From positions 3,914 through 67,913 of the forward strand of contig JBCDJN010000012.1 in assembly GCA_039414355.1 (NCBI GenBank): a stretch of 64,000 nucleotides of DNA. The letters are read 5' to 3'. The stretch comes from JBCCQL01 sp039414355. GTDB taxonomy: Bacteria; Planctomycetota; Planctomycetia; Pirellulales; Lacipirellulaceae. Of the stretch, positions 33,618 through 43,084 are shown piece by piece (within the stretch, counting starts at the first letter, position 1; each line of letters starts with the position of its first letter). The notes under the pieces were generated by a model. It saw nothing but the letters and a program-made list of their open reading frames with translations, was not told the origin of the DNA and made no database searches. A program made the translations under genes and the position numbers.

Positions 33618-36600
33618 ATGAGCCCAGCCACGCATCTGACCCTGCTAAGAGTCGAAGCGCACGGCTGGGCAACGGCTCACGGCTGCGGCATTCCGCTGTC
33701 CGAAATTGGGCTCGAATGGCCAGCCGTTTCCCGTTGGGTCACTCCCAACCGTGCGGCGACTGCGGTTGCCCGTGATTGGCTGCTGCAAGAACGGCCGGCC
33801 GTGCTGGGGCTCGCCGTGGCGACGCTCCGCCAGACGGTCGACTCGGTGGTCGCCGCGGCGCCGGGCGAGCGGCGGCCGCTTACCGGGCTGGCGCAGGTTG
33901 AGCTGATCGCCGATCTGCTGACCCATTTCCAGCAGACCGGTCGCCTGCGGCACTACCGCGGCACGCTGCCGCCCCGCCGGCTCGCCGCCGAGCTGGCCGC
34001 CGCCTTCCGGCAGATCGCCCAGCAAGCGGCCGCGGGCGACGCCGCTTGGCAAGCCGGCCCCGGCGCCGTCGGGCGTGACATCGCGTTGCTCTTTCGCGCC
34101 TACCGCGCTGAGCTGACGCGCGCCGGGTCCAATGACCCGGAAACGCGGATCGAGCAAGCGATCGCGTTGCTCCAGCAGCAAGCGGCGGCCGGCGTCCGGC
34201 AGGGTGCCGTGTTGGTGACGGGCGCCACGCGTTTCACGCCGCTCGAGCGACGCCTGGTGGCCGCGCTTGGTGAGGTCGCAGGCCGCGTCGTCGTCACGCT
34301 GCCGGCGTGGGAAGAACCGGCGTCGCCCCACGCCGCGATGGTGCAGCGCGAAGCCGAAGCGCTCGCCGCCGTCTTCGACTGCCACGAAACAACGCGAGTC
34401 GCGTCGACCGAGTCCACGCCCGCTCGGCGGCATGTAAGCCGATGGTTGTTCGGCGACGTGCGAAGCACTGACACGCCCGCGGCAGACGCCGGCATTCGCG
34501 TGGCGGCGGCCGACTCTTCGCTGGACGAGCTGCACGAAGTCGCAGCCCAAGCGAAGCGACTTCTCGCCGGCGGCGTGCCCGCGGAACGCTTGCTTCTCGC
34601 GGCGCGGCGCGTGGCCGATGTCGCGCCGTACGCCCGGCAGGCGTTCGCTCAGGCCGGCGTGCCGCTGGCGGTGGACGACCGGCCTCGGCTGATCGACGCC
34701 CCGATCTATCGCACGCTTACACGGCTGGTCGACCTCGGGGCGCTCGATTGGCGCCGCGAGGACCTGCTCGCCCTGGTCACAACGCCGGCCGCGGGGCGGT
34801 TCGATCGGCTGGAAGCGACCGACGCGTGGCTCAAACCGATCGCCGAGCGGGCGGGATTCGCCGGGCCGCGCGCCGCGGCCGAGTGGGCGATCCGCGAGCA
34901 ACTCACCCAAAGCGGCGCGGAGGCGTGGCTTGAGCCGCTCCGCCGGCTAGCGATCTCGCCCGGCGACGCGGCGGACGAGCGGTTCAACCCACGGCACGCC
35001 CGTCGTCGAGTTGCGGCCGCCGCCGCCATCGCGTTGTTGGACCCGGTAGACCAATGGACCCGAGAGTGGAGGTCGTCGGCGACGCCGCTCGATTGGTTCG
35101 ATCGGCTTCGCGACGCGGCGGCGTGGCTCCGCTACCGCATCGACGGCGACGCCGCGAGCGCGCGGGCCGATCTGGCGGCGCTCCCCGCGGTCGAAGCCGC
35201 GCTTGCCGCGGTGGAGCGATTGCAGGCGTGGCGTGGTCAGTCGAGCCGACGGCTGCCGCTGAGTGAACTGGCGACGCTGCTCACCTGGTGGGCGCACGAG
35301 GCGCCGCTCGACGCGCCGGCGAATGACGAGGGCCGCGTGCGGCTCGTCTCGGCCGAGACCGCCGCCACGCTCACGGCCGACAGTCTGTTCCTCGTCGGCA
35401 TGGGTGAAGCGTCGTTCCCCGCGGCGATGCCGTCGCCGCCGGTGAGCCATCTGGCGCCCTCGATCGACGAGCACTACGCCCGCGAAATGTTGCTGTTCCA
35501 CCAACTGGTGACCGCCGTGGCGCCGGCGGTGACGATCTCGTACGCCGCCATCGACACGAAGGGCCAGCCGCTGCTGCCGAGCTCTTACGTTGCCGAGCTG
35601 CAGCGGCTGCTGCCCGCCTCCGAGGTTCAGCAAGCAAACTTTGCGAGCGACCAACCTCTCGCGACCGCCGCGGCGTGGCGAACCGACGCTGTCCGCCGTT
35701 GGCAAGCGGGGGACCCTTCGTCGCTGGCCGCAACGCTCGGCAGCGGGCTTCCGGGTACGGCGACCTTGGAGGCCGGGCTGCGAACGGTTCTTGCTCGCGG
35801 CATCGGCGACGGCTTTGGGCCCGCCGAAGGTTTGCTCGCCAGCCAGCCCGCCGCGGCGAAGCTTGCCGAGCGGTTCGGCCCCGAGCGGCTCTGGAGCCCC
35901 ACGCAGTTGGAGACCTACGCGGAGTGCCCCTACAAGTTCTTCCTCAAGCACTTGGCGAATGTCGAAGCGATCGAAGAGGGCGAGCTGGACATCAGCCACC
36001 GCCGCCGCGGCAGCCTGCTGCACGATGCGCTCGCCGCCCTGCACGCGGGTTTGCGTGACGAAGGAAGGTCGCTCGCCGAGTTCGCTGCGCTGGACGAGGC
36101 GGCGTTCGCCGAGAGTTTCGGCAAAGCGTTGCAACAAGCGGCCGCCACGCCCCGCGACGCTGCGGAGGCGGCGTTGGCGGACATCGAGCGCCGCCAGGCG
36201 GAGGCGTGGGCGCCCGGCTACCACAAGCAGGTCGACGCCTACGCCAACAGCGCCGGGCCGCTGCAGCCGTCGCTGTTTGAAGTGGGCTTCGGCCCCGCGC
36301 GAGACGGCGGCCCGCCCGCCGAGGGGGACCTCGCCGAGCCGTTTCGGCTTGAGCTCGACGGCGAATCGATCCTGCTGATCGGCCGCGTCGACCGGATCGA
36401 CTTGGGCGAAGTCGGCGGCGTCTGCGTCTTCAACGTGGTTGATTACAAGACGTCGAGCGAAGTGAAGACCAAGCTCGACTTGTTGCACGACGGCCGGCAG
36501 CTTCAGCTCTTCGTCTACGCGCTCGCCACGCAGCAGCACCTGCTCGCCGACCGGGCCGCTCAGCCATGGCGGGTGGGCTACTGGGAGATCCGCGGCGTCG

Positions 36601-36917
36601 GGTTCAAGCAGCCGGGGACGAAGAAGGACCCGCTCGTCGGCGCCGAGGTCGAGGGCGGAATCGTGGTCGCCACGGACGCTTGGTCGGCGTGCGACCAAGC
36701 TGTTCGCCGACGCATCGGCGAGATCGTCGGCGGCGTGCGGCGGGGCGAGTTTCCCATGCACAACCCGAACCAAGAGTGCGGCAAGTTCTGCGACTACCGC
36801 ACCGTGTGCCGCGTGGGCCAGGTGCGGAGCCTCGGCAAGCTGCCGCCGCCCGCCAGCCCGCAACCGATGGCCGCTCCGACCGCGGCCGCCCCGTCAGCCG
36901 GCGAGGCAGGCGCATGA
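33618..36917 (+). CDS. addB: AddB-like helicase/nuclease subunit (RecBCD-equivalent)
   Basis: 1099 residues from the ATG at 33618 (a GTG at 33585 is in frame). PD-(D/E)XK family with a UvrD-like but inactive helicase core. No Walker A is seen at the N-terminus, as in RexB-type subunits. The C-terminal nuclease has the lone Cys of SPTQLETYAECPYKFFLKHL, then VVDYKTSSEV (Asp, Lys of the nuclease), and the cluster CGKFCDYRTVC; together these give the four Cys of an AddB iron-sulfur clasp. Works with AddA in double-strand-break repair and phage DNA degradation. Its stop overlaps the addA start by ATGA. Confidence 0.85.
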   Translation: MSPATHLTLLRVEAHGWATAHGCGIPLSEIGLEWPAVSRWVTPNRAATAVARDWLLQERPAVLGLAVATLRQTVDSVVAAAPGERRPLTGLAQVELIADLLTHFQQTGRLRHYRGTLPPRRLAAELAAAFRQIAQQAAAGDAAWQAGPGAVGRDIALLFRAYRAELTRAGSNDPETRIEQAIALLQQQAAAGVRQGAVLVTGATRFTPLERRLVAALGEVAGRVVVTLPAWEEPASPHAAMVQREAEALAAVFDCHETTRVASTESTPARRHVSRWLFGDVRSTDTPAADAGIRVAAADSSLDELHEVAAQAKRLLAGGVPAERLLLAARRVADVAPYARQAFAQAGVPLAVDDRPRLIDAPIYRTLTRLVDLGALDWRREDLLALVTTPAAGRFDRLEATDAWLKPIAERAGFAGPRAAAEWAIREQLTQSGAEAWLEPLRRLAISPGDAADERFNPRHARRRVAAAAAIALLDPVDQWTREWRSSATPLDWFDRLRDAAAWLRYRIDGDAASARADLAALPAVEAALAAVERLQAWRGQSSRRLPLSELATLLTWWAHEAPLDAPANDEGRVRLVSAETAATLTADSLFLVGMGEASFPAAMPSPPVSHLAPSIDEHYAREMLLFHQLVTAVAPAVTISYAAIDTKGQPLLPSSYVAELQRLLPASEVQQANFASDQPLATAAAWRTDAVRRWQAGDPSSLAATLGSGLPGTATLEAGLRTVLARGIGDGFGPAEGLLASQPAAAKLAERFGPERLWSPTQLETYAECPYKFFLKHLANVEAIEEGELDISHRRRGSLLHDALAALHAGLRDEGRSLAEFAALDEAAFAESFGKALQQAAATPRDAAEAALADIERRQAEAWAPGYHKQVDAYANSAGPLQPSLFEVGFGPARDGGPPAEGDLAEPFRLELDGESILLIGRVDRIDLGEVGGVCVFNVVDYKTSSEVKTKLDLLHDGRQLQLFVYALATQQHLLADRAAQPWRVGYWEIRGVGFKQPGTKKDPLVGAEVEGGIVVATDAWSACDQAVRRRIGEIVGGVRRGEFPMHNPNQECGKFCDYRTVCRVGQVRSLGKLPPPASPQPMAAPTAAAPSAGEAGA

Positions 36918-39900
36918 CCAACGCGGCGCCAAGCTTCACACCGCAGCAAGCGGCGGCCATCGCCACGCGTGATGTCTCCGTTGCGCTCGACGCCGGCGCC
37001 GGGTGCGGCAAGACGTTCGTGCTGACCGAGCGGTTCCTCTCGCACCTGGCGCCGAGCGAGACCGAGCCCGCCTCGATCCAGCCGGCCGAGACCCTCCGCG
37101 GGCTCATCGCCATTACCTTCACCAAGGCCGCCGCACGGGAAATGCGGGAGCGGATCCGCCGAGCGTGCCACGCGCGATTGGCGGCGGCCGGCCCGGCCGA
37201 CGCGGGCTACTGGCAGTCGCTGGTGCGGGCGCTCGACTCGGCGCAGGTCACCACAATCGACTCGTTCTGCAGCACGCTGATCCGCCAGCACGCGGTGGAG
37301 CTGGGCGTCGACCCGGCGTTCCAGGTGCTCGACGAGGCGGCTGCCGCGGTGCTGAGGAGCGAATCGGTCGACAGCACACTCCGCCGACTCTTGGCCGAGG
37401 GCGACACCGGGCTGGTGTCGCTCGCCACGGAGATCGAACTGCGGAAGCTCAAAGGCGATCTGGCGACCCTCGCCCTGCAGACCACGCCCGAAGTTACCGA
37501 CGCGTGGCTCGATCGCTCACCGGAATCGATCGTCGAGGCGTGGCGTGAGGCTTACGCGCCGCGGTACTTGCCGGCCCGGGCGCGGAGCCTGGCGGCGGGC
37601 GCCGCCTTCGCCGCGGTGCTCAATTTGCTCCCCTACGCGACGCCGACGACCGGTGAGTTTGAAGCGGCCCGCAGCAAATTGCTCGACTTGCACGCCAAGC
37701 TGGCCGGCGGTTACTGGAGCGACTCGGCAGGTGACCGCCTCGTTGAGCTGGCACGCGTGAAGGGCCTGTGCGGCAAAGACGATTGGCCGACGCCTGACCT
37801 CTACAAGCAGTACCAGGCGGCCGCGAGCAAGCTCCGCGGCGAAGCCAAGAAGAAGGTCAAGCCGCTGGCCGACGAGCCGTCGGCTCTCGAAGCCGCCCAG
37901 CTTGGACTGGAGCACCTCCGCCTCGCCCGCGTCATCGCCGAAGACTACGCCGCAGCGAAGGCGGAACGCACGGTGCTCGACTTTGGCGACCTGCTTGGCG
38001 GCGCGAAGCGTTTGCTCACCGACCCCGAGCTGACGAGCGCCCGAGACCGGCTGCAACGGAACGTCCGCCTGTTGATGGTCGACGAGTTCCAAGACACCAA
38101 CCCCACGCAAGTGGAGATCGTCAAGGCGATCGTTGGCAGCGGGCTGGCGGAGGGGCGGCTGTTCTTTGTAGGCGACTTCAAGCAGTCCATCTACCGCTTC
38201 CGCGGCGCGGCGCCGGGCGTGTTCCGACAGCTGCAAGAAGAGACACCGCAAGCCGGCCGGCTGCCGCTCTCGATGAATTTCCGCAGCCAGCCGGCGGTGC
38301 TCAACTTCGTCAATACGCTGTTCGCCCCGCGGTTCGGCGAAGGCTATCAGCCGCTCGAGGCGGCTCGCGAGCAGCTCAATGATCAGCCGTCAATCGAGTT
38401 TCTTTGGACGCCCCCCATCGAGGGCGGCAACAAAGCGCTCGACCGGTTGGCCGAGGCGCGCGGCATCGCCGTTCGGTTGCGGGAGATGATCGAGTCGGGC
38501 GAACAACTTGTTGGCGAGCGTGCTGATGGCGGCTGGCAGTCGCGGCCCGTCCAGCCGGGCGACGTTGCGATCCTGTTCCGCGCACTCGGCGACGTGCGGT
38601 ACTACGAGCAGGCCCTCCGCGAGCACGACCTGCCGTACTACCTGGTCGGCGGCCACGCCTTCTACGCCCAGCAAGAGGTGTACGATGTCGCCAACCTGCT
38701 CCGCGCCGTCGCCAGCGAGTGCGACGACGTCGCCCTGGCCGGCGTGCTGCGGAGCCCGTTCTTCTCGCTGCACGACGAGACGCTGTTCTGGCTCGCCGAG
38801 AAGAACGGCCTGAGCGTCGGACTGAGCCGCCGCGCCGTGCCGAGCGAGCTCTCCGCCACCGAGGCGAAGAAGCTGCGGCACGCCCGGCAGACGCTCGCCG
38901 CTCTGCGCCGGCGAAAGGGCCGCGCCGAAGTGGCAGAGCTGCTCACCGAGGCGATCGACCGAACCGGATTCGACGCGGTGCTCGCCAGCGACTTCCTCGG
39001 TGAGCGGAAGCTGGCGAACCTCCACAAGCTGATCGAGCAGGCGCGACAGTTCGATCGGCTCCGACCCGGCGACCTCGATGGGTTCGTCCGGCAGGTGACC
39101 GACGCGGTCTCTCGCGACACCAAGGAGGCGCCCGCGGCCACGCGGACCGGCGACGCCAACGAGGTGACGCTGATGACCATCCACCAGTCGAAGGGGCTGG
39201 AGTTCCCGGTCGTCGTGCTTGCCGACCTGAACCGCCGATCGAACGACCGCCCCGACTCGGTGGCGCTCGACGCGGCGCTCGGCCCCGTGGTGAAGACGGA
39301 CGCCGAGGGCATAACGGGGCACGGCATCTACGCGGCCATGGAGGCGGACGCCGAGGCCGCCGAGCGTGACCGGCTGCTGTACGTCGCCTGCACCCGGGCC
39401 GCCGATCACCTTATCCTCTCGGCGCCGTACGCCCCGCCGGCGGCGCCGGAGGGGCCGCTGCTGCAAACGCTGCACGAGCGGTTCGATCTGAAGACCGGTG
39501 AGTTGCTCGGCCCCCGCACCGCCGACCCGCCACGGATACGCGTCGTGCAGGGCGAGCCCGTGGCGCCGCAGTCCTCCGGCCAGCGGGGGCCCAGTCTTGA
39601 GAACCTGCTCGACGAAGCCGCGGCGAACTCCGGCGGAGCGGCGCCGGCTCTGGTCCAGTCACTCTCGCTCGACCCGCGATCGGTCCGTCGCTTCTCCGTC
39701 ACGCGGCTCACCGGCAAGCTGAAGCACACGAGCGAAAGACCCGCGGCTATCGAGTTGGCCGAAGCGTTGCGGCCGCCGACCGAGCCGATCGACCCGGCGG
39801 CGTTCGGATCGCTGGTGCACGAGGTGATCGAACGACTGCCGCTGCACGAGCCGCCGACCGCTCAATCGGTCGACGATCTGTGCGGCTCGTTGGCGCCGGC

Positions 39901-40414
39901 CTACGTCGATCGCCACGTCGACACCGCCGCATCCGACGCCGCGAGGCTGGTCAACCGATTTGTGGCCGGCAAGCACTTCGCCCGCATGCGGTCGGCGGAA
40001 CGGGTGGACCGCGAGGTGGAGTTCCTGCTCCGCTGGCCGCCGGACGCCGCCCCGTCGTCGCGAGGCGACGCGGTGCTGCAGGGGTACATCGACTGCCTGC
40101 TGCACACGCCCGCCGGCGCCGAGGTGCTGGATTTCAAAACGAACCGCGTCGACGCCGCGGCGGTCCAGTCGGCGGCGGAGGAGTACCGGCTGCAGCTCTA
40201 CGTCTACGCCTTGGCCGTGGAGCAGGCGACCGGCCGCCCGCCCGCGGCGCTGCGGCTGCTGTTCCTGCGGCCGGGCGTGGATCTGGCGTTCGCCTGGGAC
40301 GATGCCGCGCGGGAATCGGTCCGCGGGATGGTGGACACGGCTATCGCCCGCGCCCGCCAGGAAGCGGTGCAATCCGCGGCCGAAGAGCTGAACCTGGAAG
40401 CCCTCGATGAGTGA
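36914..40414 (+). CDS. addA: AddA-like UvrD helicase/RecB nuclease
   Basis: 1166 residues from the ATG at 36914; the frame is open upstream but only as a shadow of addB. Superfamily 1 helicase: Walker A LDAGAGCGKTFVLTERF, motif Ia/Ib TFTKAAAREMRERI, motif II LLMVDEFQDTNPTQ, motif III VGDFKQSIYRFRGA, motif V MTIHQSKGLEFPVV and motif VI ACTRAADHLIL. C-terminal RecB-like nuclease: GSLVHEVIERLP, VLDFKTNRV and YRLQLYVYALA. Length and order match AddA. Forms AddAB with the preceding gene; resects broken ends in recombinational repair. The cca-type gene overlaps its end by 8 bases. Confidence 0.92.
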   Translation: MTNAAPSFTPQQAAAIATRDVSVALDAGAGCGKTFVLTERFLSHLAPSETEPASIQPAETLRGLIAITFTKAAAREMRERIRRACHARLAAAGPADAGYWQSLVRALDSAQVTTIDSFCSTLIRQHAVELGVDPAFQVLDEAAAAVLRSESVDSTLRRLLAEGDTGLVSLATEIELRKLKGDLATLALQTTPEVTDAWLDRSPESIVEAWREAYAPRYLPARARSLAAGAAFAAVLNLLPYATPTTGEFEAARSKLLDLHAKLAGGYWSDSAGDRLVELARVKGLCGKDDWPTPDLYKQYQAAASKLRGEAKKKVKPLADEPSALEAAQLGLEHLRLARVIAEDYAAAKAERTVLDFGDLLGGAKRLLTDPELTSARDRLQRNVRLLMVDEFQDTNPTQVEIVKAIVGSGLAEGRLFFVGDFKQSIYRFRGAAPGVFRQLQEETPQAGRLPLSMNFRSQPAVLNFVNTLFAPRFGEGYQPLEAAREQLNDQPSIEFLWTPPIEGGNKALDRLAEARGIAVRLREMIESGEQLVGERADGGWQSRPVQPGDVAILFRALGDVRYYEQALREHDLPYYLVGGHAFYAQQEVYDVANLLRAVASECDDVALAGVLRSPFFSLHDETLFWLAEKNGLSVGLSRRAVPSELSATEAKKLRHARQTLAALRRRKGRAEVAELLTEAIDRTGFDAVLASDFLGERKLANLHKLIEQARQFDRLRPGDLDGFVRQVTDAVSRDTKEAPAATRTGDANEVTLMTIHQSKGLEFPVVVLADLNRRSNDRPDSVALDAALGPVVKTDAEGITGHGIYAAMEADAEAAERDRLLYVACTRAADHLILSAPYAPPAAPEGPLLQTLHERFDLKTGELLGPRTADPPRIRVVQGEPVAPQSSGQRGPSLENLLDEAAANSGGAAPALVQSLSLDPRSVRRFSVTRLTGKLKHTSERPAAIELAEALRPPTEPIDPAAFGSLVHEVIERLPLHEPPTAQSVDDLCGSLAPAYVDRHVDTAASDAARLVNRFVAGKHFARMRSAERVDREVEFLLRWPPDAAPSSRGDAVLQGYIDCLLHTPAGAEVLDFKTNRVDAAAVQSAAEEYRLQLYVYALAVEQATGRPPAALRLLFLRPGVDLAFAWDDAARESVRGMVDTAIARARQEAVQSAAEELNLEALDE

Positions 40415-41624
40415 CGCAACCGATAAAGAGCTGATTGCCCGCGCGGTGGTCGAGCAGCTACGCGGCGCCGGGCACGAGGCGTTGTACGCCGGCGGCTGCG
40501 TGCGCGATCGGCTGCTGGGCCGCGAGCCGAAGGACTACGACGTCGCCACGTCGGCCACGCCGGATCAGGTCCGCGAGGTCTTCGGCAAGCGGCGGACGCT
40601 GGCCGTGGGCGCCGCGTTTGGCGTGATCGCCGTGCTCACCGGCCGCAAGGGCGACGACCCGATCGAGGTGGCGACGTTCCGCAGCGACGCCGACTACACC
40701 GACGGCCGCCGGCCCGACCGCGTGGAGTTCACCACCGCCGAGCACGACGCCCAGCGGCGCGACTTCACCGTCAACGGGCTGTTCTTCGACCCGATCGAGC
40801 AGCGGGTGATCGACTACGTGGGCGGCGAGGCCGACATGCAAGCGAAGCGACTCCGCGCCATCGGCAACGCCGCCGACCGCATCGCGGAGGACAAGCTGCG
40901 GATGCTCCGAGCGGTGCGCTTCGCCGCGACGCTCGGCTTTGAGATTGAACCAGCAACTTCCCACGCGGTCCGCGAGTCGGCAAGCGATATCACCGTGGTC
41001 AGCGCCGAGCGGATCGGCGCTGAGTTGCGGCGGATGCTCACGCACGAGTCGGCGCCGCGGGCCGTTTGGCTGCTGGCGGAGCACCACTTGCTGGGCGAGG
41101 TGGCGCCCGAGTTCCCAGGCGACGCCGGTTCGCTCGCCCACTTCGCGGCCCTTCACGACCACCTGTCGGTCCGCACGATGCCAACGGTGCTGGCCTGCTT
41201 GCTGGGCCCGCACGCCGACGCGGAGACCGCAAGCCGGCGAGCGTTCGCGCTGAAGCTCACCCGCAAGGAAGCCGACCGGGTTGGCTGGCTTGTTGAACAC
41301 CGCTCGGCGCTCGAGGGCGCCGACTCGCGGCGGTGGTCGGAGGTTCAGCCGGCGCTGGTTGAGGGCGGCGAAGAACTGGTTGCCGTGCATGAGGCCTTCG
41401 CCGGCGGGCCGGACGACGCGAGCCGGTTCTGCCGAGAGAAGCTGGCGTTGCCGGCCGACGAGCTCGACCCGCCGCCGCTGGTGACCGGCGGCGACTTGGT
41501 GGCGGCCGGGCGGCGGCCGGGGCCGGAGTTTGCGGCGCTGCTGCGGCGGGCTCGGGTGGCGCAGCTCGATGCCGAAGTCGCAACGAAGGCGGAAGCGCTC
41601 AAGCTTCTCGCCGGCGGTCGGTAG
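40407..41624 (+). CDS. Class II tRNA nucleotidyltransferase / poly(A) polymerase family
   Basis: 405 residues. Nucleotidyltransferase head: LYAGGCVRDRLLGREPKDYDVATSATP (Asp pair for metals) and RRTLAVGAAFGVIAV, then a RRDFTVNGLFFDPIEQRVIDYVGG segment, and the helical neck (AIGNAADRIAEDKLRMLRAVRFAATLGFEI). Class II CCA-adding enzymes and bacterial poly(A) polymerases share these motifs, so the exact activity is open. Both tRNA genes in the window lack encoded CCA, which favours a CCA-adding role. It starts within the end of addA and ends before a CopD-like gene. Confidence 0.88.
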   Translation: MSDATDKELIARAVVEQLRGAGHEALYAGGCVRDRLLGREPKDYDVATSATPDQVREVFGKRRTLAVGAAFGVIAVLTGRKGDDPIEVATFRSDADYTDGRRPDRVEFTTAEHDAQRRDFTVNGLFFDPIEQRVIDYVGGEADMQAKRLRAIGNAADRIAEDKLRMLRAVRFAATLGFEIEPATSHAVRESASDITVVSAERIGAELRRMLTHESAPRAVWLLAEHHLLGEVAPEFPGDAGSLAHFAALHDHLSVRTMPTVLACLLGPHADAETASRRAFALKLTRKEADRVGWLVEHRSALEGADSRRWSEVQPALVEGGEELVAVHEAFAGGPDDASRFCREKLALPADELDPPPLVTGGDLVAAGRRPGPEFAALLRRARVAQLDAEVATKAEALKLLAGGR

Positions 41625-41682
41625 ACGCTTGCCGGCGGGCAGCCTACGATCCCACGCACCGACACTTCCCCGAGGGCTTTCG

Positions 41683-42252
41683 ATGGAATCGCTGCTTTCG
41701 CTGCCGCTTGCCGACGCGGGCGGGTTTGTCGACATCCTCTCCCGCGCCACGCACACCATCTGCGGCGGCACGCTGCTGGGCGGGGCGATCTACCTGCGGT
41801 TTGTCATCGCGCCGTCGCTCGCCTCGATTGAGGGCGAAGCGGCCGACGCCGAGGCGACGCTCTACGCCGACCGCCGCAAGGCGTGGGCGTTGTGCGTGGC
41901 CGCCTGCGCGGGGCTGCTGCTGCTCTCCGGCACGTACAATCTGATCATGGTGATGGCGAACTACGAGAAGATGCCGCCGCTTTACCATGGGCTGTTCGGC
42001 GTGAAGTTCCTGCTGGCGCTAGCCGTGTTTGTGGTATCGGCGATGATCGCGGGCCGCTCGGCGGTCGCAAAGAAAATGCAGCAGGGCGCCAAGAGCTGGC
42101 TCAGCTTGCTGGTGACGCTGACCATTGCGGTCTTCGTGTTCGGCGCCGTGCTAAAGAACATCCCGCACGTACCAATCACGTCCGCGCCGACGAGTGAGGC
42201 GCCGGCGTTCGACGCTGACGTGCCTGAGCTTCCGGCGCCGGATGCGGAGTGA
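41683..42252 (+). CDS. CopD-like four-helix membrane protein
   Basis: 189 residues from the ATG at 41683; upstream codons overlap the previous gene. Four membrane segments: THTICGGTLLGGAIYLRFVI, AWALCVAACAGLLLLSGTY, YHGLFGVKFLLALAVFVVSAM and WLSLLVTLTIAVFVFGAVL. Short charged loops and a Glu/Ala-rich tail. The His in ATHTICGG and YHGLFGVK spacing resembles CopD/DUF2269-like copper or haem-associated membrane proteins; function unproven. Co-directional with addBA and the nucleotidyltransferase. Confidence 0.7.
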   Translation: MESLLSLPLADAGGFVDILSRATHTICGGTLLGGAIYLRFVIAPSLASIEGEAADAEATLYADRRKAWALCVAACAGLLLLSGTYNLIMVMANYEKMPPLYHGLFGVKFLLALAVFVVSAMIAGRSAVAKKMQQGAKSWLSLLVTLTIAVFVFGAVLKNIPHVPITSAPTSEAPAFDADVPELPAPDAE

Positions 42253-42320
42253 GTTCTCTCGAACGCTCCGATCGCTTACGCTCGCGGCTCGCCAAGCCGT
42301 CACGGTTTGAACCTCCTCAA

Positions 42321-42354
42321 CTAGCGCCTCGCGCCTAACACCTAGCGCCTCGCC
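42321..42354 (+). repeat. Short-word repeat (CTAGCGCCT family) abutting a start codon
   Basis: Copies of CTAGCGCCT/GCGCCTAACA run up to the ATG at 42355 without a gap. A near-identical element in the same orientation precedes the ABC permease start (54101-54131, other strand). Confidence 0.65.
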
Positions 42355-42525
42355 ATGGACAAGAAAGCGAAGAAGCGGATCGAAGTGCTCCGCAAGAAGA
42401 TCGCCGACACGCAGCAGCGCCTCAACGGCGCCAAGCAGCAGATGGACGACCCCGACGAAGTTGCCGAGTACGAGAAGACGATCGCCGACGCGAAGGCGGA
42501 GATCGAGAAGCTCAAGGCGAGCTGA
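42355..42525 (+). CDS. Small charged coiled-coil protein
   Basis: 56 residues, too short for ordinary ORF cut-offs. It begins MDKKAKKRIEVLRKKIADTQ and continues with QRLNGAKQQMDDPDEVAEYE and KTIADAKAEIEKLKAS. Heptad-like spacing of Ile/Leu/Val and alternating Lys/Glu suggest a soluble two-helix coiled coil hinged at DDPDE. I recall similar small proteins in planctomycetes but know no function. Codon use is GC-rich at third positions, as in neighbours, which supports a real gene. No Shine-Dalgarno; the start directly follows a word repeat. Confidence 0.7.
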   Translation: MDKKAKKRIEVLRKKIADTQQRLNGAKQQMDDPDEVAEYEKTIADAKAEIEKLKAS

Positions 42526-42531
42526 GCGTGG

Positions 42532-42717
42532 CTACGGCTCAGGCACGTCGAGCTGGCGGCAAATCGAACGGGCCGTGTAGTCGCTGATCTCGCGGTGCCT
42601 GGGCACGGTCGATTGTTGCCGATTGGCTGGATTGACCCAAACCGAGTGGCTACGGCCCTCGCGTAGCAGCTCGCACCGGTGATCCTTCAGGTGTCGAACA
42701 AGGTCTTTCCGCTTCAC
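42532..42717 (-). CDS. hicA: HicA-family mRNA interferase toxin
   Basis: 61 residues, the normal size. Double-stranded-RNA-binding-like fold with KRKDLVRHLKDHRCELLREG at the N-terminus, catalytic GRSHSVWVNP (His24), VPRHREISDYTARSICRQL at the C-terminus. It cuts mRNA at the ribosome when free of its antitoxin. Overlaps the hicB stop by ATGA, with hicB first, so antitoxin is made ahead of toxin. Confidence 0.9.
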   Translation of the reverse strand: MKRKDLVRHLKDHRCELLREGRSHSVWVNPANRQQSTVPRHREISDYTARSICRQLDVPEP

Positions 42718-43001
42718 GACGCCACGTTCCCGGCTGGCGTCTCATCAACGGCGGTGCTCGCCTTCAAGTGAAGGTAGATCGGCTCCTCGATGTCCATCTC
42801 CGGGTTGGAAGCCTTGGCGTTGGGCGTTGGCAGGGCGTCCCCGAACTCGATGCAGGCCTCTGCCGCATCCAACAAAGCAGCAGCCAAGAGACGGCGTGCC
42901 GCGTCGATGTCGTCACCGCAGGTGATTGCCGCCGGGAAGTCGATCACCTGCGCGTGCACGCCGCCCTCGACGTACTTGTAGCCGGCTTTGTATTGGATCA
43001 T
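42714..43001 (-). CDS. hicB: HicB-family antitoxin
   Basis: 95 residues. Partial RNase H-like fold: YKAGYKYVEGGVHAQVIDFPAAITCGDDIDAARRLLAAALLDAAEACIE, which matches the usual HicB core with its AxDFP strand turn. The C-terminus (EPIYLHLKAS...) is short and shows no ribbon-helix-helix or HTH DNA-binding segment, so autorepression may be weak or need HicA. First gene of the pair; its promoter must lie in the 83 bases between 43001 and the neighbouring gene end at 43085. Confidence 0.85.
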   Translation of the reverse strand: MIQYKAGYKYVEGGVHAQVIDFPAAITCGDDIDAARRLLAAALLDAAEACIEFGDALPTPNAKASNPEMDIEEPIYLHLKASTAVDETPAGNVAS

Positions 43002-43084
43002 GGATCGGCTCGCGGGATCGCGCGGTCAGCACCTCACACCAGAGTATACGCGCGCCGCCGGCTCAGTGTGCACGCGAACCCGGG

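Noticed and set aside
34947..36863. 638-codon leftward frame
   Set aside because: Antisense shadow of addB, which has clear nuclease and Cys motifs.
36566..36913. Upstream extension of the addA frame
   Set aside because: Overlaps addB out of frame; the helicase N-terminus and ATGA overlap fix the start at 36914.
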